In this document: positions 51,665 to 60,802 of the stretch, piece after piece
Layout of the letters: every line of letters starts with the position of its first letter
Position numbering within the stretch: the stretch's first letter is position 1
From: DAHUXN01 sp963729815
Lineage (GTDB): Bacteria; Acidobacteriota; Terriglobia; Acidiferrales; UBA7541
Reading direction: 5' to 3'
Length of the DNA: 64,000 bases
Assembly (NCBI GenBank): GCA_963729815.1
Contig: CAVSPU010000002.1
Coordinates: 1,116,001 to 1,180,000 of the forward strand
The notes under the pieces: generated by a model
What the model saw: only the letters and a program-made list of their open reading frames with translations
Databases searched by the model: none
What the model was told of the DNA's origin: nothing
Position numbers and translations under genes: made by a program

Positions 51665-52408
51665 CTACTGATTGACAAGGTAGCCAGCGAGCTGGAAAAA
51701 ACAGTCGGCGTTGCTGCCGCCGTTTATCTCAAAGAGGAAATTGATCGCCGCGCCGGAACTCCCGCCGGTCGCGTATGCCGTAAGGCGCTCCTGGGAAAGG
51801 CTGAGGAAATCACCGCTGAAATGGGCAAGAAGCGGACCCGGTTGCATGTAAGCGACTTCACTGGCACCGCTGGGCGAAGTGTAGCTAATACTGATCTCCG
51901 TCATATTTTCCCCGGCATCCAGTTGGCAGCTCGATGAGGCGGATTGTATGACCGCCATTTTGCCGGCCGGCACGGTATAGGCAGTTCCGCTGCAAACGAG
52001 CCTCCCACTAAGCACTTGACATGAGTTTATTGTGTCAAAAGCATTCGCGGCGCTGACTGGGTTTTGCGTAACCAACGGGATCGGGTTGCCGCTGCCATCG
52101 AGGGGATTCGTGACCGGCAGGTTGCCGGTGATCGAAGCGTTCACGGGCGGCATGCTGGCGATGTTGACGCTGGGCGTGCCGCTGAGCTGCACGGCGGGCA
52201 AGCTGTTCACGTTGACGTTGGGGGTGTTCACGACGTTGACATTGCGCGTGTCCACGGCCATCGTCGGCACGGGATTCCCTGCCCCGTTCGACACGGTGAC
52301 GAGCGTCGAGACGACAGCGTGCACGGCTTTGGGCGCGAACAATTCCAGAGCTAGAGCGACGACCACTACTCCTGCAATTCCCACCACGATTTTGCGAATG
52401 ACGTTCAT
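51665..52408 (-). CDS. Exported protein with APKAVHA signature (paralogue 1)
   Basis: 247 residues. A signal peptide with IVVGIAGVVVVALALELF is followed by the shared motif APKAVHAVVSTLVTVSN (about 25-41). The middle is a low-complexity run of Asn-Val-Pro words (NVNVVNTPNVNVNSLP) with imperfect repeats, then a compact domain with two cysteines (SCQVLSGRLVC) and a C-terminal INGGSNADCFFQLAGYLVN. The start is set by GAGGAG. It shares its N-terminus with the next gene but not its body. Not a named family; similar exported proteins with a V-T/S-N-T-x-A-N-P-V-P motif are frequent in acidobacteria. Confidence 0.72.
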   Translation of the reverse strand: MNVIRKIVVGIAGVVVVALALELFAPKAVHAVVSTLVTVSNGAGNPVPTMAVDTRNVNVVNTPNVNVNSLPAVQLSGTPSVNIASMPPVNASITGNLPVTNPLDGSGNPIPLVTQNPVSAANAFDTINSCQVLSGRLVCSGTAYTVPAGKMAVIQSASSSCQLDAGENMTEISISYTSPSGASEVAYMQPGPLLAHFSGDFLSLSQERLTAYATGGSSGAAINFLFEINGGSNADCFFQLAGYLVNQ

Positions 52409-52504
52409 TTCGTCTTCTCCTCTATATTCAGTCGATCAGTCACACCTCGGCTGATACGCAAGCCCGCCCGCTCGAAAGCCGGGCCTGAGCTAGATCAAGA
52501 AATT

Positions 52505-53077
52505 TCAGTGGGCGAGATAGCCATTCACGGTGACAAAACAGGAATCGCCGCTCGGCATCATGGACGGCAACATCGCGACCGTGCTCCCCGCGTCAGCGAC
52601 AATACTCGTTGTTTGGTTCACGACCGGCGAGCTATTACCGGTCGCCGGGTTCATCGTGTTGAAAAGGTTTACTGCTACGTTGATTCCATTGATCGCGTTA
52701 GCCGGCGCGCTGGTCTGAAGTACGGGACTTATGTTGTTGCAGATTCCGGTCACAAACTGGATGACGAGCGCTTTGACCGAGTTCCCGGCCGCGTCCGTAA
52801 CCGGAACCGTAAATGATCCCGGAGGCGTCGCTGTTCCAAAGATTTTGCCGATCGCCGGGCATACTGTGCCGTCGGAATCCTCGCAGATCGAAGTTGCGAA
52901 GGGCTCCTGGACGAGATCTTTGCCTTCCGTCACGGGCACGGGATTGGCCGAGGTGTTGGACACAGTTACGAGAGTCGAGACGATAGCGTGAACGGCTTTC
53001 GGCGCGAGCATCACGCTGAGTATTCCGGCCAATGCAACTGCACCTGCAACCATCAACAGCCTTTTCGCAAATCTCAT
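52505..53077 (-). CDS. Exported protein with APKAVHA signature (paralogue 2)
   Basis: 190 residues from ATG 53077. The signal peptide (LLMVAGAVALAGILSVML) leads into APKAVHAIVSTLVTVSN, nearly identical to the start of the neighbour, then TSANPVPVTEG. The rest differs: ICEDSDGTVCP with two cysteines, an Ala/Asn-rich beta region and a C-terminal SGDSCFVTVNGYLAH, matching the neighbour's closing CFFQLAGYLVN. So the two proteins keep the same ends with different middles. It is 96 bases upstream of the first paralogue on the same strand. Confidence 0.72.
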   Translation of the reverse strand: MRFAKRLLMVAGAVALAGILSVMLAPKAVHAIVSTLVTVSNTSANPVPVTEGKDLVQEPFATSICEDSDGTVCPAIGKIFGTATPPGSFTVPVTDAAGNSVKALVIQFVTGICNNISPVLQTSAPANAINGINVAVNLFNTMNPATGNSSPVVNQTTSIVADAGSTVAMLPSMMPSGDSCFVTVNGYLAH

Positions 53078-53229
53078 TCTTGTTTCCCCCTTTTCAATGT
53101 GTATCCGCGCGACGGCATGCCCGGGCGCACCCGTAGCGTCGGTTTCGCGATGTGAATTCAAAAACAACTTATGTCCGCTTCGGGGTCGGCCCGCGTACCA
53201 CCGCAGGCCGGTTCCCCACCAATCCCCGA

Positions 53230-53967
53230 TCAGTCGATGCGCACGCGACTATCGATATAGCTGCGCAGTTTCGCGCAGCGCATCCACGCCAGCGCGAGCA
53301 ATCCCGTGCCGAGCAGGAAAAAGCTAGCGGGCTCGGGCGTCGAAGATGTGGGCACGCTGAGATTCGCGCCGGTCGTGTCGGTAACATCGAAGGCCCAGTT
53401 CGCCGATGGCGTGATGCAGTTCATTACGCCCATCGAATTGAAGTCGCAGGTCTGGAATACGCCGCCAGTGAAATCGGTGAACCCTTCGCCGAGGGTGCCG
53501 TTGTCGAAAAAGGAATTGGGGATGAAGTTGGCGTCAGAGAGAACGAGCGTGTAGGTGCCCGGCGCGAGGGAGATTGACATATTGATATCGCCGCAAACGG
53601 AATCGCCATTGCTGAACCCCACGGTGCCCGCCGGGCCGCAACCGATGAAGCTGCCGAAATTGCCTTCATTGTCCGCAGTGCCGTTGATAAGCGAGGCGAG
53701 CGGTCCTTGGCCAAAAAAGAGGGCTAGCGAAGGGTCGAAGCCGCCGGCGCCAATCAAATTGCCCGCCGCGTTCGTGCCCCCACCGAAACCCCAAGTCTGG
53801 AAGTCGACGTTTTGGGACGTGCCGCCGCCGACATTGAAAACCAGCGCGAAGGTTGATTGCGCGCTCCCCAACGCGCCGGTATAGGACAGCGAAGTGGAAT
53901 TCGCGTTCGCCGCGACTGCCGCGAGCAGAATCACAGCCAAAGCCACGAAATATTTTGTCCACCGCAT
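53230..53967 (-). CDS. PEP-CTERM exported protein, DVUA0089 type
   Basis: 245 residues with a strong AGGAGG site. The signal peptide (about 6-24) ends ANANS. The body follows the DVUA0089 pattern: YTGALGSAQSTFALVFNVGG, VDFQTWGFGGGTNAAGNLIG, GGFDPSLALFFGQGP and the strand SLAPGTYTLVLSDANF. The C-terminal signal is STPEPASFFLLGTGLLALAW followed by basic residues, here with an unusually long tail (KLRSYIDSRVRID). Envelope-exported after exosortase processing (family knowledge); role unknown. Confidence 0.85.
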   Translation of the reverse strand: MRWTKYFVALAVILLAAVAANANSTSLSYTGALGSAQSTFALVFNVGGGTSQNVDFQTWGFGGGTNAAGNLIGAGGFDPSLALFFGQGPLASLINGTADNEGNFGSFIGCGPAGTVGFSNGDSVCGDINMSISLAPGTYTLVLSDANFIPNSFFDNGTLGEGFTDFTGGVFQTCDFNSMGVMNCITPSANWAFDVTDTTGANLSVPTSSTPEPASFFLLGTGLLALAWMRCAKLRSYIDSRVRID

Positions 53968-54212
53968 GTTTAGCCTCCTAGGGCCTTAAAGCCGAATCTC
54001 TTGCCAATTACGCACGCGCGAAGCGCCGACGAACGACCCGCCTTCCTAGATCATCTCTACAACGGATTCAGAAGGCAGGCTCCGCGTAATCCGGCCAAAA
54101 CCTAATGGCCGCTGGACGTTTCTTCAGTTTCCGTCTATGGCAAAACCGAATTTGCGGCGCGCCGGGCCCGCCGCGACAGCCACCACGACTGCCGCGTTTG
54201 CTGAGAACCGCC

Positions 54213-54953
54213 CTACGGCCGCGCGAACTTGCGGCGAATGAACGGCGCGAAACCGAGCAGTCCAGTGCCGAGCAGAAGCAGCGTGCCCGGTTCCGGCGTA
54301 ACGCCTCCCCCGCCGGTTGTCGGATTTCCAAAAGAGCCCGAGCCCACCGAACTGAACGCCGCCGGCGGATCGCCAGGTTCTCCTGAAATATTCGCCAGCG
54401 TGCATGCGCCCGATACGGATGAATTGCACGAGAGCGGCGCAAGCAGGACGCTGATGCCGATGGTTCCCGAGCCGATCGAGCCAAATGCGCCGGAGCCGCT
54501 ATAGCTTACATTCCCGATCAGCGAAACTCCCGACGTGTTTTCCACGATGTCGAGCCAACTGATCGTGCCTCCGACGCCGCCGCTGAAGCCGAGAACGCCG
54601 AGGCTGAAAGTGTCCGCGGGGCCGGAAAGGCTCCAAGTGTCCACGCCGTTCGACGCTGTGCTTCCGAATGATGCGGTCAACGAATCGGCGCTGAGCGAAT
54701 AGTTGCCAGTGAAAGAGGAAACGGTAAGAGACCCCGTAACCGACCCCGGAGCAGTGCACGAGGTGCTCAAGAACGGGCAGCCGCCGATATCGACAGCTAG
54801 GTTCCCAGTGCCGCTTCCACCCGTGAAGATGATGCCGTTCGGGCTCGTGCTCGAGCCGAGAGCAACGGACGTGATCCCTTGCGCTCCCGCCGTCATCGTA
54901 ATCAAACCGATCGCAGCGACCAATGTACAAAAAAGCGTTTGTGTTTTACGCAT
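54213..54953 (-). CDS. PEP-CTERM sorting-domain exported protein
   Basis: 246 residues from ATG 54953 (an upstream frame to 55007 has no signals). The signal peptide (TLFCTLVAAIGLITMTAGAQ) is followed by a Gly/Ser-rich beta body with GSVTGSLTVSSFTGNYSLSA and two cysteine pairs (CPFLSTSC, CNSSVSGAC). The C-terminal tail is TPEPGTLLLLGTGLLGFAPF then IRRKFARP. Same orientation as the other PEP-CTERM genes but spaced apart, so each probably has its own transcript. Function unknown. Confidence 0.85.
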   Translation of the reverse strand: MRKTQTLFCTLVAAIGLITMTAGAQGITSVALGSSTSPNGIIFTGGSGTGNLAVDIGGCPFLSTSCTAPGSVTGSLTVSSFTGNYSLSADSLTASFGSTASNGVDTWSLSGPADTFSLGVLGFSGGVGGTISWLDIVENTSGVSLIGNVSYSGSGAFGSIGSGTIGISVLLAPLSCNSSVSGACTLANISGEPGDPPAAFSSVGSGSFGNPTTGGGGVTPEPGTLLLLGTGLLGFAPFIRRKFARP

Positions 54954-55516
54954 AGTCTTCAGTCTCCCCTGGGCGTTCCAGCGTCCGCTGACTATATATC
55001 CCAACATATCCCAACCTTGGTCTGAAAGAAGTGTCTCGAAAGAAGCGTCTCGAGTGCCCGAGACTGCTTAGCACCCGTAACGCTCCTTTCGGCGCAACTC
55101 TCAAAATTCTGACACAGTCAGACGCCAAGCACCGACCACATTGGTGCAAGCGCGGTGCCTAGGAAGGGAGGTTCGCGTGAATGGAGCATGAATTGATTCC
55201 GAACTTCGTCTGGACTAGACCTGAACATTTAAGTGGCTAGTTTTCAGAGCAACGCATGGTCATATGGACCGGCACCTGAAGTAGAAAGGGGTGCAGATGG
55301 GAGCTTCGGAACGGCAACGCTAGGCGAATGAAATTCGAAATAATCAAGAGCGGACAAAACCTGCAATTCAATTCACATTCAGGCAAGACTGTTGCGCATA
55401 TGGCGCATTGCCCCCGAGATAGAATAATTGGGGCGGATGCACAATCCGACAGCACCCTCCGGGAGCGGCCGACCCGGAGTTGAGCTTGCGCCGACCGCAG
55501 GAAGAGGGCTTGAGAA
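54954..55516. other. Gene-free region
   Basis: 563 bases between two PEP-CTERM genes. The only structure seen is a short inverted repeat GTCTCG/CGAGAC near 55047. No supported frame, promoter or repeat copy. Confidence 0.55.
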
Positions 55517-55876
55517 TTAGACTTGGGCGAATTTGCTGCGCATAAAGGCCAGGCCGATGAGGCCTGTGCCGAGGAGAACTATCGTGCCGGGTTCCGGCAT
55601 CGAAGCCTTAACTGGAACGCTTGCAGGAGAGGTTGAGTCGAAGAAATTCCGGTCGATGACCATATCTCCCTGAGAAAAAAACGAATCGCCATTGGATCCT
55701 AAGTCGCCTTTGGTGAATTTCTGCATGCTGACATCCGCGAATCCGTGGCTGCCAAAATGTCCGATGCCAGCAGTCTGGGCCACGCTCGCCTTTGCAGACG
55801 AAGGAATCAAAAGAAATGCGCCCAAAACCAACGCCCCACCAAGTGCCGCACTGCGTGAAATGATCCTGAAATTCAT
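55517..55876 (-). CDS. Short PEP-CTERM exported protein
   Basis: 119 residues from ATG 55876, after GGGGGAGAG. The signal peptide (SAALGGALVLGAFLLIPSSA) is followed by a short 55-residue body (GIGHFGSHGFADVSMQKF, SNGDSFFSQGDMVIDRNFFD) and the tail SMPEPGTIVLLGTGLIGLAF then MRSKFAQV. It is smaller than most PEP-CTERM proteins, so it may be a matrix peptide rather than an enzyme. Role unknown. Confidence 0.8.
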   Translation of the reverse strand: MNFRIISRSAALGGALVLGAFLLIPSSAKASVAQTAGIGHFGSHGFADVSMQKFTKGDLGSNGDSFFSQGDMVIDRNFFDSTSPASVPVKASMPEPGTIVLLGTGLIGLAFMRSKFAQV

Positions 55877-56396
55877 CTGTTCTCTCCCCCAGCCCCGACC
55901 CATTCGAGATGCGACCGCACAACGTGCGCAGTTCAATCCCGACTCGCGAAGCGTTTCGTTACAGATAGCCCACGAGAGACAGGCAATTCCCGGCCCCAAA
56001 CCAAAATATTGATATGAAACGACTTACGGGCTAATCGCCGTGGCACTTCATGCCGATATGGGAAGAATTGACAATGAGTTTCCGTAACAAGCAGTATCTT
56101 AAGCACTTCCACAACAATCGAGTGCATCCCGATTTGGGCCTTCGCAAACCAAGCAGCCCGTCGGACCTGTTTCACGTGCTGGAAGAGCGGCGTACGAGAT
56201 CACTTAGGAGACAGCCCTAAGTACATCGGTACCAGAGAAAATGAACCACTTAGGCCAGTGCGTCTCCAGGGGCGGGAGGCTACATTGGAGCGAGCGAAAG
56301 TACCATCGAGCGGATCATCTGTCGAACGCGGGTGGTTGCACAAAACAGATTTCTGCGGGCGGCTGCCGGAGCGAGAGGACGGACGAGGAATAGATT
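55877..56396. other. Divergent gene-free region with an inverted repeat
   Basis: 520 bases between the last PEP-CTERM gene and the PilZ-pseudoreceiver gene. It contains a perfect 7-bp inverted repeat ACTTAGG...CCTAAGT (56202-56222) and another CACTTAGGCCAGTG palindrome near 56245, about 150 bases before the next start. These could be operator sites. Confidence 0.5.
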
Positions 56397-57476
56397 ATGA
56401 ACACGCGGATGGTGCGGCTGTTCAAGTTTACAAAGGCGGATGACGGGACTGCGGACACTAAAGCCGCTGTTCCGGCTGCGAAGCCAGAGGCCGCAGAGGC
56501 GCGTCCTGCGAACGAGGATGCGGCGAAAGCGGCGGTAGCTGCATTGATAGCGGAAATGGCGGCGGAAACACCAAAGAAAATGCGGGGCACAAGAGCAACG
56601 CGAGGAGACAACGGGAACGCAGGCACGGCCGCATCGACAGCGGAGGTCAACGCCCCATCCGGAGGGACAACAAAATCACCGGCCGCGAAAACCGAACGGC
56701 GGCATCGGCGGCGCGTGAAAATATCCGCGCCGGTACGCGTGCGGCAGATCCACGTCGCGCACGCTTCGGATTTTGACGTGACGATGACGGTAGACGTCTC
56801 GCGCGAAGGCGTGCTGTTCGAGACTTCGCGTCCAACATACGAACGCGGCCAGGAAGTTGCGGTTGTCTTTCCCTATTCGCCCGTGCCGGGCGAACAGACT
56901 CACGAGCAACGCGGGCAAGTGGTGCGAGTGGCGCGCGCGAGCGAAAAGCGGTATGGCATTGCCGTGGCGTTTGTCGACGGCGAGCCGACTTATGAATTGG
57001 TGGATGCGCAGGGACGGCCGATCGGAGACGAAGTTAAGCGCCAGAAGGCGCCGGCCGCGCAGGCGCGCCAGGAAAAGCAAATGATTTTGGTAGTGGACGC
57101 GGACACTCGCGTGCGCAAGCTGCTGCGCTCGCAATTGGAGCTGCACGGCTACAGCGTGGAAGACGTGGCGGAGCCAAGCGCGGCAATTTCCATTCTGCGG
57201 CATCGCACGCCCGCGGCGATCATTTCCGAATCCGAGGCATTTGCGGGATCGCTGCCGGGCGGCGGAGAAATGTCCGGTTACGATTTGTGCGTGGTGGCGC
57301 GGCGCAACGTGAAATACGCGCGAATGCCGATCATATTGACCACACGCACGGGATTGCCGAGCGATTTTTCAACGGCGCACGCATTGGGCGCCACCGGATG
57401 CGTGGCGAAACCTTATGACATGGAACGGCTGATCAACCTGCTGCGCATGCTGGCGCCGGCGAATGCTGCGGGATAG
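56397..57476 (+). CDS. PilZ domain fused to a degenerate receiver domain
   Basis: 359 residues. An Ala-rich, probably disordered N-terminus (1-98) precedes a PilZ domain with the c-di-GMP-binding basic cluster RRHRRR (101-106) and the D-x-S-x-x-G motif in VDVSREGVLFE. The C-terminal receiver (about 225-355) has VVDADTRVRKLL and the KPYD lysine, but the phospho-acceptor Asp position is in IISESEAFAG with no Asp, so it is probably not phosphorylated. It should sense c-di-GMP and pass the state by protein contact. The next gene (44 bases on) encodes a second PilZ protein; the two are likely one transcript ending at the terminator 57917-57942. Confidence 0.85.
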   Translation: MNTRMVRLFKFTKADDGTADTKAAVPAAKPEAAEARPANEDAAKAAVAALIAEMAAETPKKMRGTRATRGDNGNAGTAASTAEVNAPSGGTTKSPAAKTERRHRRRVKISAPVRVRQIHVAHASDFDVTMTVDVSREGVLFETSRPTYERGQEVAVVFPYSPVPGEQTHEQRGQVVRVARASEKRYGIAVAFVDGEPTYELVDAQGRPIGDEVKRQKAPAAQARQEKQMILVVDADTRVRKLLRSQLELHGYSVEDVAEPSAAISILRHRTPAAIISESEAFAGSLPGGGEMSGYDLCVVARRNVKYARMPIILTTRTGLPSDFSTAHALGATGCVAKPYDMERLINLLRMLAPANAAG

Positions 57477-57520
57477 GCGCTCCGTGACGTTCGGCGAGAG
57501 ACTTCCTTGGGAGAAATGCG

Positions 57521-57880
57521 ATGATTTTTTCCGCCGTGAATAAAAGCAAGAAACGACGCCATCCGCGCGCCAAGTTCAAGAATACTTTCCTGGTGGCCTG
57601 GCAGGGCGGCGGGAGGCGCGACGCCAATCGCGCGCGTAATTTGGGCCTCGGCGGAATCTATATCTCGACGACCGATCCCGCGGATGTGGGAACGGGATTG
57701 CAATTGCTGTTCGACACGCCGGAAGGCGAAGTAAGGGCGCGAGCCGTTGTGCGCAGCATGCATTTGGGGCGTGGCATGGGCGTGGAATTCATCGGCATGG
57801 ACTCGATCGCGCGGCGGCGGTTGTATCAATTACTGAAACGGCTGCTCGATATGCCGAGCGCGGAAATATCGGTGAACTGA
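57521..57880 (+). CDS. Single-domain PilZ protein
   Basis: 119 residues. The basic cluster KKRRHPRAKF (about 10-19) is followed by the second motif NLGLGGIYIS, with Asn and Gly in place of the usual D-x-S, and the strand pattern LQLLFDTPEGEVRARAVVRS. It probably still binds c-di-GMP, but less canonically. Linked to the PilZ-pseudoreceiver gene upstream; a strong terminator follows 37 bases after the stop. Confidence 0.82.
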   Translation: MIFSAVNKSKKRRHPRAKFKNTFLVAWQGGGRRDANRARNLGLGGIYISTTDPADVGTGLQLLFDTPEGEVRARAVVRSMHLGRGMGVEFIGMDSIARRRLYQLLKRLLDMPSAEISVN

Positions 57881-57916
57881 TCCGCCGGAGCGCGCGAAAA
57901 ATATTAGGCAAGACCG

Positions 57917-57942
57917 AGAGCGGCGGCGACGCCGCTCTTTTT
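57917..57942 (+). terminator. Intrinsic terminator after the PilZ genes
   Basis: Nine-bp stem AGAGCGGCG/CGCCGCTCT with a GCGA (GNRA) tetraloop at 57926-57929, followed by five T. A strong factor-independent terminator. Confidence 0.9.
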
Positions 57943-58072
57943 GTTTCCGTACGCTGTTTCCGCAGGCCGCGAAATGCTGCCGTGCAACCCGCAACGCGAA
58001 ACGCGGCATCGCAGCCCACATTTGGCACTCAGAGGGTGAAATTCAAGGGCGACGATTTGGTCGTTTCGCTCC

Positions 58073-58100
58073 TTGCTGCTTCGCCGCGCATACGTATAAT
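58073..58100 (+). promoter_or_regulatory. Promoter of the IPT/PD40 lipoprotein gene
   Basis: -35 TTGCTG (58073-58078), 16-base spacer, perfect -10 TATAAT (58095-58100). It is about 100 bases before ATG 58203. Confidence 0.5.
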
Positions 58101-58202
58101 GCTAAAGCCAATCCAATAGGGGCGGCTTCAGGTTTTTCGCGAACGCGTCAAATCCGAGCGAGCGAGGGCGCTGGCGCGGAGCAGTACCCGGAGGAACACG
58201 GA

Positions 58203-60290
58203 ATGCAGCGAAGGGCGGTTGGGGTTGGGCTACTGCGTGGGGCGTTTCTGGGAATTTGCCTGATTCTTTCGGGATGCGGTTCGAACTCGAACCCGGTACC
58301 GACGATCGTGTCGATCGCTCCGACGTCCGTGCCTGCGGGGAACGGCCAATTCACGCTATCGATATCGGGGGCAAACCTGAATGGGTCCTCACAAATTGAT
58401 TTTGGTTCGGACGTGATCACTCCCGGCGCGGTGCTGCTGCAGCCCTGCGCGGCGAACACGACTTGCCTGGTGACGCTGCTGGCGACAATACCGCCGGGGG
58501 ACGTGAGCACGGCGGGCCCGGTGCAGGTAAACGTGAACACGGCTTCGCAGGTATCGGCCAATGCAACGTTCACAGTCACGTCGCCGCAGATTTTGACGGA
58601 AGCCCCGATGGCTGTGCCCGCGGGCGCAGCGAGTTTTTCGCTAACGCTTACGGTGCTGAATGCGGCGCCGACCGTCGTGGTGCAATTTGGAAACGCCGGC
58701 AAGACGAACCCGCCGCTCACGCCGAATGGCCCCGTGACGTGCAATCTTCAGACCGCGTGCTCGGTGACGGTGACGGTCCCGGCGAGCCTGGTGGCGACGG
58801 CGGGGGCGATTCCGGTGACGCTCACGAATCCGCTGGCGATGTCCGGCGGCACGGCTGGGACGAATTTTCTGGTGACCGCGGCAGCCGCGACGGGCCAGTT
58901 CCCTGTCGCGGAATCGGTGAGCGGGACAACTCCGGGAAACGCGTCGAGTACGCATTCATCGACGTCGGATGGCGGCGTGTTCGTGGCGTTCGATTCGACG
59001 GCAACGAACTTAACGTCAACGCCGGGCAATGGACTGTCGCAGGTTTATGTGACGCAAAACTGCTTCGGCTCGGGCTCGTGCACACCGCAAACGACGCTGA
59101 TTTCAGCGGGCGCGAGCGGCCCGGGCGCGGGCGGGGTTATCGGCAGCGACAGGCCGGCGATTTCGCCCGATGGGCGGTTCGTGGTGTTCGAGAGCGACGA
59201 TACGAATCTGGCCACTGGCGCGACGCAGGCGATCGAGCAAATCTATCAGTACGACACTTGCAACAACATATTCGGCGCCGTGCAGGGCTGCAAGCCGGCG
59301 CTGACGCTGATTAGCGCCAACGGCACAACTCCCGGCAATGCGGCGAGCACGAATCCCGCGATCAGCGCGTTTGGACTGTTCGTTGCGTTCCAATCTACGG
59401 CGACGAACCTGACTTCGTCGGCTGTGCCCGGTACGCCGCAGATTTATCTCTACCAGAGCTGCAACGCCGCGAGCGGCGCAGTGAGCGGCTGCATGGCAGG
59501 CTTGCAATTGTTTTCGACGGATGTGACCGGCGGCGCGGGCGACAACAGTTCGACTGCGCCGTCGATCGACTCGGCGGGGATTGCCGTGGCGTTTGATTCG
59601 CTGGCGGACAACATCGCGCCGGGAATTGCCGCCAACGGCGCGCAGCAGGTGTATTTGCGGTCGACGTGCCTCGAGGGGACTCCGTTCCTGCAATCGCCAT
59701 GCCTGGCGCAAACGGTGCTCGTCTCCGGCGACACAGGAAACAAGCCGGGGACGAGCGACAGCGTGACTCCGGCAGCTACAGATTCAACGGGGATTTTCGT
59801 GGCGTACGCGACGAGCGCGGGAAATCTGCTGCCAAAGCCTTCGGCGAACCAGCAAATTCTTGGATCGAACGTGTGCATGGTTTTGCCGTCGAGCGTTGCG
59901 TGCGCACCGTCGGGAAATATTCTGCTCTCGGCGGATCCGAATGGAATGCCGGGCAACGGGAACAGCTCGAATCCGGCGGTGTCGGAAACGCAGGCGGTGT
60001 TCACGTCGCTGGCGCCGCTGCTGACGGGCGTCACGGGCCAGCAAGTCTACGCGGTGAGTGTGTGTCTGCCGCCGGCGTCGTGCTCGACGAGCACCACGCT
60101 GATTTCAACGGATTCCAGCGGCAATGCCATCACCGGGGATTTTGGTTCGGCGGGCGGTGGAGGATATGCGGCGTTTTCGACGACGGGCAGCGCGTCGGCT
60201 CCGGGCACGGGCGAGATTTTCCTGGCCGCGCCTCCAGCGTTTAATCTGGCGCCTGCCGGAGCGACGAAGATCAAGCTGCCGCGCAAGTAG
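58203..60290 (+). CDS. Large lipoprotein with IPT/TIG and PD40 (TolB-like) regions
   Basis: 695 residues. The signal peptide ends LILSGC (Cys25), a lipobox. Residues about 33-110 form an IPT/TIG domain (PTIVSIAPTSVPAGNGQFTL), a second Ig-like domain reaches about 215, and from about 230 come PD40-type propeller blades (RPAISPDGRFVVFESDD). Several blades carry a Cys pair in the form QIY-x-Y-x-x-C...GAV-x-GC (CNNIFGAVQGC, CNAASGAVSGC). Members of this type are cell-surface proteins of unknown ligand. The gene has its own promoter and stands alone. Confidence 0.82.
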   Translation: MQRRAVGVGLLRGAFLGICLILSGCGSNSNPVPTIVSIAPTSVPAGNGQFTLSISGANLNGSSQIDFGSDVITPGAVLLQPCAANTTCLVTLLATIPPGDVSTAGPVQVNVNTASQVSANATFTVTSPQILTEAPMAVPAGAASFSLTLTVLNAAPTVVVQFGNAGKTNPPLTPNGPVTCNLQTACSVTVTVPASLVATAGAIPVTLTNPLAMSGGTAGTNFLVTAAAATGQFPVAESVSGTTPGNASSTHSSTSDGGVFVAFDSTATNLTSTPGNGLSQVYVTQNCFGSGSCTPQTTLISAGASGPGAGGVIGSDRPAISPDGRFVVFESDDTNLATGATQAIEQIYQYDTCNNIFGAVQGCKPALTLISANGTTPGNAASTNPAISAFGLFVAFQSTATNLTSSAVPGTPQIYLYQSCNAASGAVSGCMAGLQLFSTDVTGGAGDNSSTAPSIDSAGIAVAFDSLADNIAPGIAANGAQQVYLRSTCLEGTPFLQSPCLAQTVLVSGDTGNKPGTSDSVTPAATDSTGIFVAYATSAGNLLPKPSANQQILGSNVCMVLPSSVACAPSGNILLSADPNGMPGNGNSSNPAVSETQAVFTSLAPLLTGVTGQQVYAVSVCLPPASCSTSTTLISTDSSGNAITGDFGSAGGGGYAAFSTTGSASAPGTGEIFLAAPPAFNLAPAGATKIKLPRK

Positions 60291-60400
60291 CCACGAAAAA
60301 GCAGCCCGCGAATCTGGCACGGCGTTACCTTCGGTTTGCCTTCGGTCTACCTTTCTGAAGTGAACTGGCGGATGGCAAAAGGCAAGCGGAGCGCAGAGCG

Positions 60401-60802
60401 TCAGTGCGCGTGGCGATGGGTGTGCGCGCGGCGGAGCGCGAAGCGGCGCGCGTAGACGGCGACGTTGACCAGAAAAACGGCCGCAGCGCCGTATCCGAGA
60501 AGCCACAGCGGGAAATTCGGCGCGACGAGCGCGCGAAGATAGTGCAGCTCGAACGTTCCGCTATAGGGGACGAATCCGGCGCGCGCCTGGCACCATTTTT
60601 CAAGGAGCGTCAGCGGGCAAGGAAACGATGCGTTCTCCGCGATGACGCCGTAAAAAAGCGATACGATGTGCAGGATTTCGAGGCGCGGCCGGCGGCTGGT
60701 GATGAGCGCGCCGAAAACGTACCAAAGATTAAAAAGAAGATGCAAGCCGAGAACAGCAATCGCCGCGGAAAAATACCAGTTTTGAGCCCAAGTGTGCCCC
60801 AT
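60401..60802 (-). CDS. DUF2784 family membrane protein
   Basis: 133 residues from ATG 60802, with AAGGAG eight bases upstream. Matches the family well: LGLHLLFNLWYVFGALITSR, the hallmark CPLTLLEKW (about 61-69), VPYSGTFELHYLRALVAPNF and four helices. The C-terminus is His/Arg-rich (RRAHTHRHAH). Function unknown; members are small inner-membrane proteins. Confidence 0.85.
   Translation of the reverse strand: MGHTWAQNWYFSAAIAVLGLHLLFNLWYVFGALITSRRPRLEILHIVSLFYGVIAENASFPCPLTLLEKWCQARAGFVPYSGTFELHYLRALVAPNFPLWLLGYGAAAVFLVNVAVYARRFALRRAHTHRHAH

Noticed and set aside
54068..54484. 139-codon frame across a PEP-CTERM gene
   Set aside because: Shadow frame in another register of the gene at 54213-54953, with no signal peptide or motif.
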